Shown here: piece after piece, positions 10,525-20,145 of the stretch | Layout of the letters: each line of letters starts with the position of its first letter | Position numbering within the stretch: position 1 is the first letter of the stretch | Source of the DNA: Exophiala sp. HKRS030 | Taxonomy: Eukaryota; Ascomycota; Eurotiomycetes; Chaetothyriales; Herpotrichiellaceae | Direction: 5' to 3' | NCBI GenBank assembly: GCA_023897205.1 | Contig: JAHWDD010000001.1 | Coordinates: forward strand, 4,464,001 to 4,528,000 | DNA: 64,000 nucleotides | Notes under the pieces: model-generated | What the model was told of the DNA's origin: nothing | The model's input: the letters and a program-made list of their open reading frames with translations, nothing else | Database searches by the model: none | Program-made: the position numbers and the translations under genes

Positions 10525-11377
10525 CGTATCTCGCCCATACGGACACGAAAAGGAACTGGGAAGTCGGCCACCTCGTCCTCCGTACCGCTCGCTCACAATG
10601 ACTATTTACAGTCATACACGTTGCTCGGTGGTCGAACCCAGCCAAAATATCGCTCAAATTGAACTCGCGATGTCGCTTGCTACTTCATGTCAGCTCGTAA
10701 GAAAACACCAACTTCGTCCCTTTGTTGACGGACTGCTTTGGGATTTGCTGGGCGCCAAGAATACGAGGACAGTACGGAGTAATCATCGTGTCTATTCAGC
10801 ATCAACTTCAACTCTGCTTCTCACACCCCATTGCAATAAATATTCTTGCAGAGTGAAGATCCAGCAATTCCATATGTCCAAATAAGGCCACCCTTATGCC
10901 TCGATGCGTCTAATTGATGTCAAGGCTGCGCTGGGTCACCGTCTGGCCTGGGTTATGCTTACGTCTCAAGCTGTGCCATTCGATTGCTTGTCGGCCATAG
11001 AACAAGCCCCGTCAGGCTGACAATTCTCCTTGAAAGGCCCGAGTCGATCTACATGCTCAATTCCTACAGAGGTAAGTGACTTTGACGATTTGAGATGAAC
11101 GACGCAACGCCACCTCATTCCGAGGTCGCTGCATATCACACAAGTATGACCGTCGAGTACGCGTTCAGGGTCAATATTCCAGGTCCATGACGGATAATCT
11201 TTACGAACTTGTCCGGCATTTTACGGACGATGGATCATCAGGCCTCTTTCGAAACTCTCACATCCTGTCATGCTAGAAGCACAACCAACATCAAAGGTAT
11301 AAGTAGAGGTGAGCCCCGATCACGTTCTGAAAGATTCAGTCTCATTCCGATCCATTGCCTCAAACTAGACTATCACT
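10525..11377. promoter_or_regulatory. divergent promoter region with a TACGGAGTA motif
   Basis: 853 bp between the HIT gene and the secreted hydrolase gene. It contains one copy of the recurrent intergenic 9-mer TACGGAGTA at 10773-10781. No coding frame recognised. Confidence 0.4.
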
Positions 11378-12586
11378 ATGCATCTATCACTTCTTCTTAT
11401 GCTGGCGCTACCTTACCTGGACACAACATCATGTTCTCCTTTGCTTGAACGTGCCCCAGACTTGGACACCAGTGGCTTTCAGCTACCCACCATATCAAAC
11501 TCATTAGGAGGCAGTGCAATTTGTGTCTCTGGCCTTGTGGCCTTGAATGTCTCGACAAATGTCAATACCGAGCTCGACCTACCTATGAATGTCAGCCAAA
11601 CTCAAGCAGTTGATCTTGTTCTCGGACTCAACACTGCAAATTCGACTTTGGCGACATCAGTGTCGAAGAATTCCCCGGACGTCGTTGACCAGACATTCAA
11701 CATCGGCGCACAGCTATGCTATCCTGTCTCGCAACAGAATCAGACCACGATCCAGTTTTTGACCCACGGTATCGCCTTCTCAAAGACATACTGGGACTTT
11801 GCATTGCCGAACAACAGCTACATCGAAACGGCGGCCAAAGCAGGTCGGGCGACATTTTCTTATGACCGATTGGGAATCGGCAATTCTTCACACCCCGACC
11901 CTGTTCAAGTCGTGCAGAGTGGGATCCAAGTGGTTATTGCAGAGCAATTGGTCGGATTACTGCGTCAAGGACGATTAGCAAATCGCAAGTTCAGCCACGT
12001 TATCGGCGTGGGTCACTCGTATGGTTCGCTCATCACGACGTCCGTCGCAGCATCTTCGCCTGCTACCTTTGACGCAGTTGTCGCCACGGGGTTTTCCACC
12101 AACAGGACAGGAGGGAATCAATTTACATCGGCCCTCAACCTCCAGCCGGCCAACCTCTTTGCACCACGACGGTTCCAAAATCTTCCCTCCTCGTACTTGG
12201 TCCCCAGTACGAAATACGGCATCCAGTATTCTTTCTTCCGGGCTCCCAACTTTGAACAGTCCGTGCTCAACAAGTCGTTTGACAAGGTCGAAACGACCAC
12301 GTTGGGCGAGACTTTTACCAGGTCTGCTTTCGCGACCAAGGCCGCCAACTTCACCGGACCAGTCTTGATCGCCAACGGTGGTCGGGATTTGGATTTTTGT
12401 GACGGTGATTGTTCGTACCCCAATGATATCAGTGCGGCTACACTGAAGACTTTTTTTCCAAATGCGAACAATCGATCATCAACAAGCTATAATCTACCTG
12501 ATAGTGGTCACGGGATGAATCTCGCCATGAATGCGCCTTTGGCGTTTGACAAGATTCAAGAATTCATTTCGTCACTCGAGTTTTAG
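11378..12586 (+). CDS. secreted alpha/beta hydrolase
   Basis: Single exon, 402 residues. The first 18 or so residues are a typical secretion signal (MHLSLLLMLALPYL). The alpha/beta-hydrolase triad is visible: a nucleophile elbow GVGHSYGSLI with Ser near residue 214, an acid in GGRDLDFCDGDC (about 345-355) and the His in PDSGHGMNLAMNAP near residue 375. The oxyanion loop region TIQFLTHGIAFSKTYWD is also typical. Several Asn-X-Ser/Thr sites suggest glycosylation. Many such extracellular fungal proteins are annotated only as alpha/beta hydrolases or lipase-like; I cannot predict the substrate. No linked pathway genes are seen. Confidence 0.82.
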   Translation: MHLSLLLMLALPYLDTTSCSPLLERAPDLDTSGFQLPTISNSLGGSAICVSGLVALNVSTNVNTELDLPMNVSQTQAVDLVLGLNTANSTLATSVSKNSPDVVDQTFNIGAQLCYPVSQQNQTTIQFLTHGIAFSKTYWDFALPNNSYIETAAKAGRATFSYDRLGIGNSSHPDPVQVVQSGIQVVIAEQLVGLLRQGRLANRKFSHVIGVGHSYGSLITTSVAASSPATFDAVVATGFSTNRTGGNQFTSALNLQPANLFAPRRFQNLPSSYLVPSTKYGIQYSFFRAPNFEQSVLNKSFDKVETTTLGETFTRSAFATKAANFTGPVLIANGGRDLDFCDGDCSYPNDISAATLKTFFPNANNRSSTSYNLPDSGHGMNLAMNAPLAFDKIQEFISSLEF

Positions 12587-13013
12587 TATTTGAACTTTAG
12601 TTCTTGGGCGTGTTTCTCGAACTGCAGAACGAAAGGAATTTCTTGGGCAAAAGGTTTCTGTATAGGTAGAAATGAAACCATGTTTTTTGGTGTAGTGGTG
12701 TCTTTCGGGATGAACCACAAAGTACAGAATATTTATTTCCCCCCCTTCGACCTCGGACATCTCCATCGTCCATCGCATGTCGGTTTCTGTCTTTCCTAAA
12801 CTTCAGCGTACATCTTTTGTTCTCCCCTGGGGGTTTATGTACTTTGTTTCCTTTACATTTATCCGCAGTCATTACGGTACCTCAGTAAACATTCAGACAC
12901 CACTAGACGAATACTGTCTCTACGATACTCGACTTGGTCTGCCGATACAACATAGACACCCATATAAACGTACAACCCACTACCACAAAAGAGTATCCTT
13001 TTAATAAACAACA
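12587..13013. other. intergenic, tandem genes
   Basis: 427 bp between two plus-strand genes: 3' UTR of the hydrolase and promoter/5' UTR of the cyclotransferase-like gene. Nothing else seen. Confidence 0.4.
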
Positions 13014-13865
13014 ATGACACCTCAAATAAACAACAAGAACAACAACTACTACAGTGACGATAACGTTGGTCGTCTGACCACATCTTCCACGACGGGGACG
13101 TTTTATTTCGCCTACGGCAGTAATCTATCCCCGGTACAAATGTCACTTCGGTTGAGACATTCTCCGTCCTCGAGTGTCCCCGTGGCGATTGCCAGACTAG
13201 ACAATCATTCTTGGATCATTTGTAAAAGGGGTTATGCGAATGTTGTTTCTCTGACGCAACCATCTCGGTCAGAGTCACAGGATCCTCTCAACGATTCATT
13301 ACAACCTTTCAAATTTCCCGAGTCAGAGTCGGAGTCAGAAGAAGATTCTGCCGACTCGGTGGTTTGGGGTGTCTTGTACAACATGCATCCCGCGGATGAA
13401 TCGAGATTGGACATGTACGAAGGTCATAATGAGGCGAGAAATCCGGAACCGCAGCCGAACCCGGACGAAGAAACCAAACATTTCAAATCACATTTGCAAG
13501 GTGGTTGGGATTACAACAAACATTATCTACCCGTCACCGTCACCAAATGGTTGACCGGCAACCCAAAAGATTATGGTGTCCAAGTGCCAAATCCCACCGA
13601 ACCGGGAAACGATTCGACCACATCCGGTACAAACACGACCGCGACGGTGAGGGCGTTGGTGTACGTCGATGAATACCGTACGGAACCGGGGACGATAGTA
13701 CACGAGTACATCGGTCGTATGAACCGAGGGATCCAAGAGAGTGTCGGTCTGGGTCTTCCGGCCCCATGGGTTGCAAAGGTCATGCGTAAATTCATCCCGG
13801 AGGGGATTCACGTCGAAGATTTGGCCTACGTGGGTACCGACGAAGGTTACGTCGAAGATGTGTAG
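13014..13865 (+). CDS. gamma-glutamylcyclotransferase-like protein
   Basis: Single exon, 283 residues. The GGCT/AIG2 fold signature FYFAYGSNLSPVQM lies at about 28-41, followed by the strand-loop LDNHSWIICKRGYANVV, then VVWGVLYNM (about 118-126) and LDMYEGHN (about 134-141), which match the order in gamma-glutamylcyclotransferases. This family forms 5-oxoproline from gamma-glutamyl peptides such as glutathione breakdown products. Between residues 82 and 112 there is an acidic Ser/Glu/Asp insertion that is not part of the fold. The first 25 residues are Asn/Thr-rich and probably disordered. The exact substrate is unproven; AIG2-type members differ in activity. Confidence 0.8.
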   Translation: MTPQINNKNNNYYSDDNVGRLTTSSTTGTFYFAYGSNLSPVQMSLRLRHSPSSSVPVAIARLDNHSWIICKRGYANVVSLTQPSRSESQDPLNDSLQPFKFPESESESEEDSADSVVWGVLYNMHPADESRLDMYEGHNEARNPEPQPNPDEETKHFKSHLQGGWDYNKHYLPVTVTKWLTGNPKDYGVQVPNPTEPGNDSTTSGTNTTATVRALVYVDEYRTEPGTIVHEYIGRMNRGIQESVGLGLPAPWVAKVMRKFIPEGIHVEDLAYVGTDEGYVEDV

Positions 13866-14388
13866 ACAGCAGACCCTTGAGAGGGAAAAAACCTCATCTA
13901 GACGGGCAAAGAAGTAGAATCTTCTCCGGGAATGGTTTGGTAAACACACACACACAAGGTGTTATACCTTGCCTCCCCAAGGGGGGTAGTACTCCATAGG
14001 TACCTCGAAGCATCCGAGTATTGATTGACCAAGTCTGTTCGTTTCAGAAGAAAATATCAACACGTTCGAAAATTCCCTACGGAGGGTTTCCCCTAATTTG
14101 ATGTACCTTATTTACTCCTCACCACTCCGTATTACTCCCTGGCAAAAACCACAAACCCACTTTATCCGATCCTCGCTATGCTCATAGGAGAGGAACCCAA
14201 AAGGCGCGCACACACATCATATACATAAACGTACTCCCGTAAATCACACACCACACCCAAAATACCTTGCAAGTAAGGTGTATTCCAACAAGGTGTCCCT
14301 CCTTACTTCTTCTCTCTTCTGACTCCTCGTTCATCCATTACCACACCCTCGTTAAGACCGAACCACTTCTCACTTCTGTGGGTCTCAC
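13866..14388. other. intergenic, convergent 3' ends
   Basis: 523 bp between convergent genes. It contains a short (AC)6 run at 13944-13955 and pyrimidine-rich sequence; nothing else recognised. Confidence 0.4.
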
Positions 14389-16986
14389 TCAATAACCAAA
14401 TCTTCCAGGTGCACTCGCCTGGCTAATTTCCCTTCTAACATTCTCTTTATCCCTTCCAAACAATGATCCCATCACTTTCGGTTTGGTCGGACTACCACCA
14501 CTACCACCCTTCAACCCACTGGCGACCCTATTCTCCTTCCCACTTGCAGACTTTAGGTTCACGCTTCTCGCTCGGTCTCGTCTTGCTCGGATCTGTGCTA
14601 GAGCCGCTTCTCGAGAAATCGGTGTACCCGGTACATTCCCCAAGATGGAATTCGGAATCATCCCCGCCTGTGACGCGCGGTTTGACCACGTGTCGTTGCC
14701 ACTGGTGCTGCCGTTACTCGCTGTACTGCTCCTCAACGGGTTTGGTATTTGGTTCATGTCTATGTTGAGAACCTCGGTATGAGCATGACCTGGCTTCTCT
14801 AGACTAAACACATCGTCTACTCCAACAACATCTCCCAAACCCTTGAGTGGGACCCTGGTCGTGGTGCTTGTAGTCACGGGTCGAGGCTGTGATTGAGCAT
14901 GTTGCGCCAGGTTCTGTGTCGACTTTGACTGCTTGTGCAGTGGTGTGATGGGAAACATTGTCCCTGGAGCTGGCGAGGCAGAAGGGGCACGTGATTCCGG
15001 TTGGTGTTCGCTCAAATGTGACGTGGCCGATGAGTGTAGGGGGGAATGACTTCGAAGGTTGGGTCTGGACTGAGACCGTTTGTGCAAGCTATTTCGCTCC
15101 GGCGAGCCTTTCAAGGCAACCTTCGTGGTCGTGGTGATTGTGTGGTTGTACTCGTACGCATGGGTCGGAGAATGCTCAAACGTTCTCACCGAGCGTGGTG
15201 AGTCAGGAACAAGGCGGATTGGGGAGTTCACCGTCAAAATACCCATGGCAGTAGACGGTCGGCGGGGTGGTGCTTGCTTGGGTGGTGAAAGATCGAAGAG
15301 GTCTCGTTCGAGGACGTCCGCTGCACTCTCGGCATGTCGAAGGGATGGAGTCGCAATCTTCAATGCCGGGTTGCTCGTGGTCGAAGTTGAGAAACAGAAT
15401 GGTTTTGAAGTGGTGCCAGGCTCTACTATGACCTGCGTGATGTCTTCGAGTTGAGCGGTCAATTCTGGAGTGCAATCCCGAGAGTCGAGTTCCATGGGGT
15501 GAGGCTCAGGAAGAGGCACTTCAGCTGCTTCATCAAGAAGATTACACGATGGCTCTTCTGAGATTCTTGAAAGGTGTTCATTGGTCGGATCAGGGGGCAG
15601 CCTACCGGCTTCTGTACTTGTTGTCTCGGGTAGAAATTCAGGAACCTCCTGAGATGGCACATTGGGGGCCTGGTGGACATTCTCTGCAGTTTCGTCGGCA
15701 GTGCTCTGGGCAGGTTTCATCTCTTCGTGTTCATCAGACAACTTTCTTTTCTTTGGTGCTTGAACAATTTCGAGAGTCGTGTCGTAGGCGTAATCATGCA
15801 CGAAACGTTCACCCTTCTCCTCAGCCAACCGGCATGGACAAGCCTTGAACTGACACTGCATGTGCATAAAGTGGATCATATCAGCATCCTCGGCGTGTTT
15901 CTGTCGAGCGCATCTCAATTCTTGCTTGAGGAACCTGATCTCTTCTTCTGGTGTGAGTTTCTCTCCCTGCATACGTTTGTCGTGAACGTCAACAAAGAAT
16001 TTGAGCATGTCCCGTGAAGCCTTTAATCCAGGGACACGTGCTGGCTCTCCTGCAGCGTCCATTGGTCTCTTCAGCGACACTGGCGCTGCCTTTTCAGATT
16101 GTTCCGTTTGATTTCTTGGTTCGGGTTGCTCCTTCTGTGGTTGTTGCGAGACTGTTTCAGCCTTTTCATGTTGTGGTGGCAAGACAAACACTTCAACATC
16201 GTTCGTCTTGGCCTGTAGAAGAGCAGCGTCCCTCTCCCTCTCGACCGCCCTCAGACGGTCCTTTAATTGATCAACTTCGCCCACCATCCCAGCCAGAGCA
16301 TATGCTCTCTCGAAACTTTCCTGTCTGCTCTTTTCCTTTTCCGCCTTCTCATGTTGCACTTCGGCCTGGCTTCTCTTCAACTCACCTCTCGCCTCTTGCA
16401 GGTCTTGCCGCACCTCGACGACAGCCAATTCAGCCCGATAGGCCTCTTTACGACATCTTTTCACCTCTCTCGCGTAGCTCTCCTGGTCACGGCTTCTTTT
16501 CTCCCTCTCGGCTTGAATTTCCCCCAACAGGTCTTCCACCCGTTGCGCAAGCATCCGTTCTCGCTTCTTCCTCGAGATAAGCTCCTCACGCACCCGTTCC
16601 AGATCTGCGGTCACCGTGGCCAGACTGGCCTGGGCCTCTTCGTACCCCATGACGGCCTGTTGAAGAGCGGTGTTGCTGTTCCCATTCCCTCTTGGGGTCC
16701 TCGTGGGCGACGACTGAGCGCTTCCGGTGCCATTGGCGAGACTGTTCAGGAAGGCGACTTTGGATTGAACTTCGGACGTGAAAGAGTCTCGAGTGCATGG
16801 TCGGTCGTTTTCGTTGAGGAGACCACCTCCCATCGGAGGCGACTGCGGTGGTAGTCGTTGTTGATTGACTCTCTCGGGAGAGAGCAGGTGCAGAGGTTGT
16901 GAGAGGTGAGGAGGGCATTTGAGAGGATTTGGACTCGCATGTTGTAGTGGTTCCATATCCTGTTCGATAAGTATTGCTGTGTCCAT
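14389..16986 (-). CDS. large coiled-coil protein of unknown function
   Basis: Single exon, 865 residues from the ATG at 16986; the frame is open further upstream but without ATG, and the upstream translation looks like UTR. After a Pro-rich N-terminus, residues about 115-260 form a long coiled coil rich in Arg, Lys and Glu. A second conserved block (about 320-400) has LKASRDMLKFFVDVHDKRM, TPEEEIRFLKQELRCA and a Cys-rich CQFKACPCRLAE ending in ERFVHDYAYD. The C-terminal half is Ser/Thr/Pro-rich and disordered, with a basic end carrying SASGKENR and GRDKENVRRE. The KEN motifs are the type used by the anaphase-promoting complex, which would suit a cell-cycle or spindle protein, but that is inference. 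I do not recognise a named family with confidence. Confidence 0.7.
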   Translation of the reverse strand: MDTAILIEQDMEPLQHASPNPLKCPPHLSQPLHLLSPERVNQQRLPPQSPPMGGGLLNENDRPCTRDSFTSEVQSKVAFLNSLANGTGSAQSSPTRTPRGNGNSNTALQQAVMGYEEAQASLATVTADLERVREELISRKKRERMLAQRVEDLLGEIQAEREKRSRDQESYAREVKRCRKEAYRAELAVVEVRQDLQEARGELKRSQAEVQHEKAEKEKSRQESFERAYALAGMVGEVDQLKDRLRAVERERDAALLQAKTNDVEVFVLPPQHEKAETVSQQPQKEQPEPRNQTEQSEKAAPVSLKRPMDAAGEPARVPGLKASRDMLKFFVDVHDKRMQGEKLTPEEEIRFLKQELRCARQKHAEDADMIHFMHMQCQFKACPCRLAEEKGERFVHDYAYDTTLEIVQAPKKRKLSDEHEEMKPAQSTADETAENVHQAPNVPSQEVPEFLPETTSTEAGRLPPDPTNEHLSRISEEPSCNLLDEAAEVPLPEPHPMELDSRDCTPELTAQLEDITQVIVEPGTTSKPFCFSTSTTSNPALKIATPSLRHAESAADVLERDLFDLSPPKQAPPRRPSTAMGILTVNSPIRLVPDSPRSVRTFEHSPTHAYEYNHTITTTTKVALKGSPERNSLHKRSQSRPNLRSHSPLHSSATSHLSEHQPESRAPSASPAPGTMFPITPLHKQSKSTQNLAQHAQSQPRPVTTSTTTRVPLKGLGDVVGVDDVFSLEKPGHAHTEVLNIDMNQIPNPLRSSTASNGSTSGNDTWSNRASQAGMIPNSILGNVPGTPISREAALAQIRARRDRARSVNLKSASGKENRVASGLKGGSGGSPTKPKVMGSLFGRDKENVRREISQASAPGRFGY

Positions 16987-17769
16987 GCTGAGTGTGCTGT
17001 GGAAACTCAATGGACAATTCAAGAAAATGATGCTGCTTCTCATAAAACTCTCATGTTTTAATGCTTGTGTGACAACATACAGTCCAATCCAAGGCAAAGG
17101 TAAAGTTGCAACGCAGGCTAGTGTGAGTATCTTAGGTACTGTTGTCGTCCTGCACGGCTGGATTTGTTTACTCTTTACGTCCCAATGGGGTTTCTTCGGG
17201 ATGGAAGCGCTCTTGGCAACTGTGGTCACGTGGGATACCTTTTCATCCGAAGGTCGACCCAAGTACTTCGTATGCTAGGAACTAGGGGCAACATCAGAAT
17301 ATTTCAAGCATATCTTTGATTTATTGTCTAGCACATCTCGTCGACCGACGATGATAATCTAGCATGATGGATGCATATTGCAAGCAAAATTTTCCGCCTT
17401 CTGCAGTGTGCGCCGACTCCTGCATTCTCACAGTATCCCTTTGTCTCAAGGGACTTTGCGACCTGTAAAGGTCTGTAGGTCTTCCTAGACTCTTCTCAGA
17501 CTCTCCTCTCACTCGTGTACAATGACGAATTCCGTCCCGATGTCCAATAACAGTAATGTACAATTCGCAACCCGCATCTCTGGTCGGGTACTTCTCTCTC
17601 TTGTGCTGAAACCTGAGGCTTTCCTTCTGGACGGCAGCCTCTGACATCGAAAACCCCCTGGCCGTCAATTTAATAATGATAACAATAAAATTCATAAACA
17701 CAATGCAATGCAAGACATGAATACAGTTTTAATCATGAAAAAAAAAGCCCGTGAACTTTTTTAACAAAG
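16987..17769. promoter_or_regulatory. upstream region of the coiled-coil gene
   Basis: 783 bp between the start of the coiled-coil gene and the stop of the next minus-strand gene. Open frames here start only at non-ATG codons and I do not call them. A poly(T)/poly(A) patch near 17740-17765 sits at the 3' end of the neighbour. Confidence 0.4.
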
Positions 17770-18684
17770 TCAAGAACAATCCATCTCGACGTCCTCTCGG
17801 CGCTGCAAAAATGGTGCCTCTCCAAAATCCATGGCTTCCATGCCACAGCTCATCATCCTCTTGTGGTGTCCGAAGCCAGCCGTGTTCTGAGGTTCAGGCT
17901 GTGGTGCTTGGAAGTTGGCAAATGGGTTGAAGGTAGAAGAAGTGGATGCTTCCGTTATTGACTGAGGCAGGCGATTGCGAGACTTGGGCATGGCGATCCG
18001 ACGACCATTGTTTCTGTTATGATCACCGATTTGGGTCATCGGGCTCACTTCGCCCATGTTGTCCACGTCAATGGCGAGGTAATCAATGGGCATTCCCATA
18101 CCAGAATCTGCGATCAGACTCGGGGTTTGTGGCTGCCAGTCCTGGCTCTCGTCGCTGTCCGAGTCGGCTTCGTATCCTCGCTTGTGGCTGGTAGAGTATG
18201 ACCAGAGTTGTTGTTGAGCGACAGCTGGATCTTCGTACTGTGACAAGAAGGAAAGGCTGATCCCACAGAAAGTCGCGGTGCTCATGGGTTGAACCTCAGA
18301 GGCAGAATAAGGTGACAACTCGTTGCCGTTTGCGGCGTTGCCATTCGACAGTGCTGCCTGGGTTTCTGGGGACAATCTGTGTATGTCGAAGAATGGACGG
18401 GGGGTGAATTTCTTCGCCTGGGTCTTGTATCCTTCGGCAACCGATTTGCGCACGCGCATGCCCACCTGAAGCAACTGAGCTTCAATTTCGGCGCGATCGG
18501 GAGCTTGTTCGCACAGTTGGAACATCAACGGAGAATCAAAGGTGTGGTCTTCAATGGAGGTGTTGTCGGAGACAGGAATGATGGGAGGGAGACTCTGGGG
18601 ACCGAAGCGACGGCGCTTGGTCTGAGGAGAGGTAGACTCGTTCGAAGGTGCAGCGAAAGCTGGGAAGTCTTGTGGGATACCCAT
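17770..18684 (-). CDS. ribonucleotide reductase inhibitor-like protein (Spd1/Dif1 family)
   Basis: Single exon, 304 residues, ATG at 18684. Residues about 20-35 are a basic patch, TKRRRFGPQSLPP, and residues about 73-90 read QVGMRVRKSVAEGYKT. The latter strongly resembles the MRVRK-x-V-x-EGYKT element that defines the fungal Spd1/Dif1 ribonucleotide-reductase inhibitor family. Members bind the small RNR subunit and control its nuclear retention or activity, limiting dNTP supply until S phase or DNA damage. The rest is low-complexity and Ser/Gln/Pro-rich with acidic clusters (DSDSDESQDW), consistent with an intrinsically disordered regulator. The assignment depends on the one short motif and length, so it is moderate. 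Confidence 0.65.
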   Translation of the reverse strand: MGIPQDFPAFAAPSNESTSPQTKRRRFGPQSLPPIIPVSDNTSIEDHTFDSPLMFQLCEQAPDRAEIEAQLLQVGMRVRKSVAEGYKTQAKKFTPRPFFDIHRLSPETQAALSNGNAANGNELSPYSASEVQPMSTATFCGISLSFLSQYEDPAVAQQQLWSYSTSHKRGYEADSDSDESQDWQPQTPSLIADSGMGMPIDYLAIDVDNMGEVSPMTQIGDHNRNNGRRIAMPKSRNRLPQSITEASTSSTFNPFANFQAPQPEPQNTAGFGHHKRMMSCGMEAMDFGEAPFLQRREDVEMDCS

Positions 18685-18826
18685 GATGGACGGTAAATGT
18701 TGTAAATGTTTGAAAGAGAAAGAAAGTGGTGAGGCTGGAAGTAGATGGATGTGGATGTGGATGTGTAGGTAGGTGAGCTCCAGGGACAGCGAAGTCGAGG
18801 AGTAAGTAAGACAAGGCGCGACGAAT

Positions 18827-18844
18827 AGAGAGAGAGAGAGAGAG
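18827..18844 (+). repeat. (AG)9 microsatellite
   Basis: Perfect dinucleotide run about 145 bp upstream of the RNR-inhibitor-like start codon. On the gene's own strand it is a CT tract, which is common in fungal promoters and 5' UTRs. Confidence 0.9.
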
Positions 18845-19231
18845 CCGAATCCTGCTAAGTGAATAGCAAGATGTCTGGTGGTTTGTCGAAGGGTAAGGTA
18901 GGTAGGTGATTGAAGGTTCGAGAGATCAGTGTGAAGGAGAGGAAATTAGAAAGTAAAGAGGGAACGGACCGTGCTGAGAGGCTTTTGGTGAGCTTTTCCC
19001 TCCCCTCGTATTATTACTGGGTAGCGAGTAATGAGGCGCGCACGGGGCAGGGGAGAGGAGCAGGTTGAGAGGATGGAGGAGGATTCTGAATCCGGCTATC
19101 AAACTTATCTTAAGCCTCGTCAAATGGTGGAGTTTCCGGAGCGACTGGGCACAAGCGAGAGACAATCCACACAACTCCGTACCATACACAAGTATTATGT
19201 TCTTGTACGACTGTGAGGACAGAACATCCCG

Positions 19232-19267
19232 TACGGAGTACTCTGTACAGAGTAGCTATACAGAGTA
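19232..19267. repeat. tandem cluster of TACGGAGTA/TACAGAGTA 9-mers
   Basis: Three 9-mers in 36 bp: TACGGAGTA at 19232, TACAGAGTA at 19246 and again at 19259, spaced 14 and 13 bp. Further TACGGAGTA copies lie at 10773, 19376, 19505, 42875, 42927 and 51910, and the reverse complement TACTCCGTA at 25326. All are between genes. Function unknown; see findings. Confidence 0.7.
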
Positions 19268-20145
19268 CCCTTTGATGTTGTTGGTCTTGTATTTTTCCAT
19301 CTTCTCTCACTTGAAGATAGCATATCACTCCTAATAAGCAAACTACATACCTACAGCTAACAGAGGTACAAAATCTACGGAGTATACTGTACTGTATATC
19401 CTTCATAAGCCCTTCACAATAATAAATCCTCTCTGTCTCTCTCAACGCCACATCTTGGCTGTAATAATAATAAATCTCCCTTACTTTCGTAGCCTACGGA
19501 CCCATACGGAGTACCTATTGCACCTCCATTACTCTATGTAGGCTTAGGTCTTGGGAGGTGGCTGCAAGGAGGATGGATATTAATAGCGTCCTCGCTTCCG
19601 CCGCTAACGACACAGCCATCTGGCATTAGTTCACGGACTCTGTATGCAAAAGTCCGGGGGCTGGGAGTGAAATGGGACTGTGAAACCAGTTCTTCCTCCC
19701 TTGATTGGGCCTCATTTTTCCTGCGTCCCTTGTTCCTGCATCTTCCTATTTAAATTATTCCCACATTGATTTGCCCATTTAAAGACACGACCATGACGCG
19801 CCTGTGCGCGTTTTGACAGCTTCTAGCCCGCAGAAATGGAGATTGCTTCTTAGCACTTCCCAAGGCAATCTCACCATACTCCTGTACGAGCGCACAGAAT
19901 ACCGAAAATCGCTGGGCACTCGTACTTTCAACGTACGGATTATGACCATCGTTGTTCTTGTCGTTCTGTCGTTCTCTATATCATCGATGATGACTGCGTC
20001 GACATCGTAACGCCCACCCACTAAAACTGTATGGCGCAATGGCAGGATGAAATTCGCTGCACCCGCCCAGGCCTGCACCAAAAAGAATAACGACAACAGC
20101 ATCATGTTTACTCCATATTGAATAGATTCATCTTCTACGACACTT

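Larger units (their letters stand above)
18685..20145. promoter_or_regulatory. long promoter/intergenic region with TACGGAGTA-type repeats
   Basis: 1,461 bp between the RNR-inhibitor-like gene and the stop of SDA1. Close to the first gene is an (AG)9 run (18827-18844). Further out are three TACGGAGTA copies (19232, 19376, 19505) and two TACAGAGTA variants (19246, 19259). An open frame at 19779-20192 has no recognisable content. Confidence 0.45.

Noticed and set aside
16987..17262. N-terminal extension of the coiled-coil gene
   Set aside because: It starts at TTG, not ATG; the first ATG in the frame is 16986 and the upstream translation looks like UTR.
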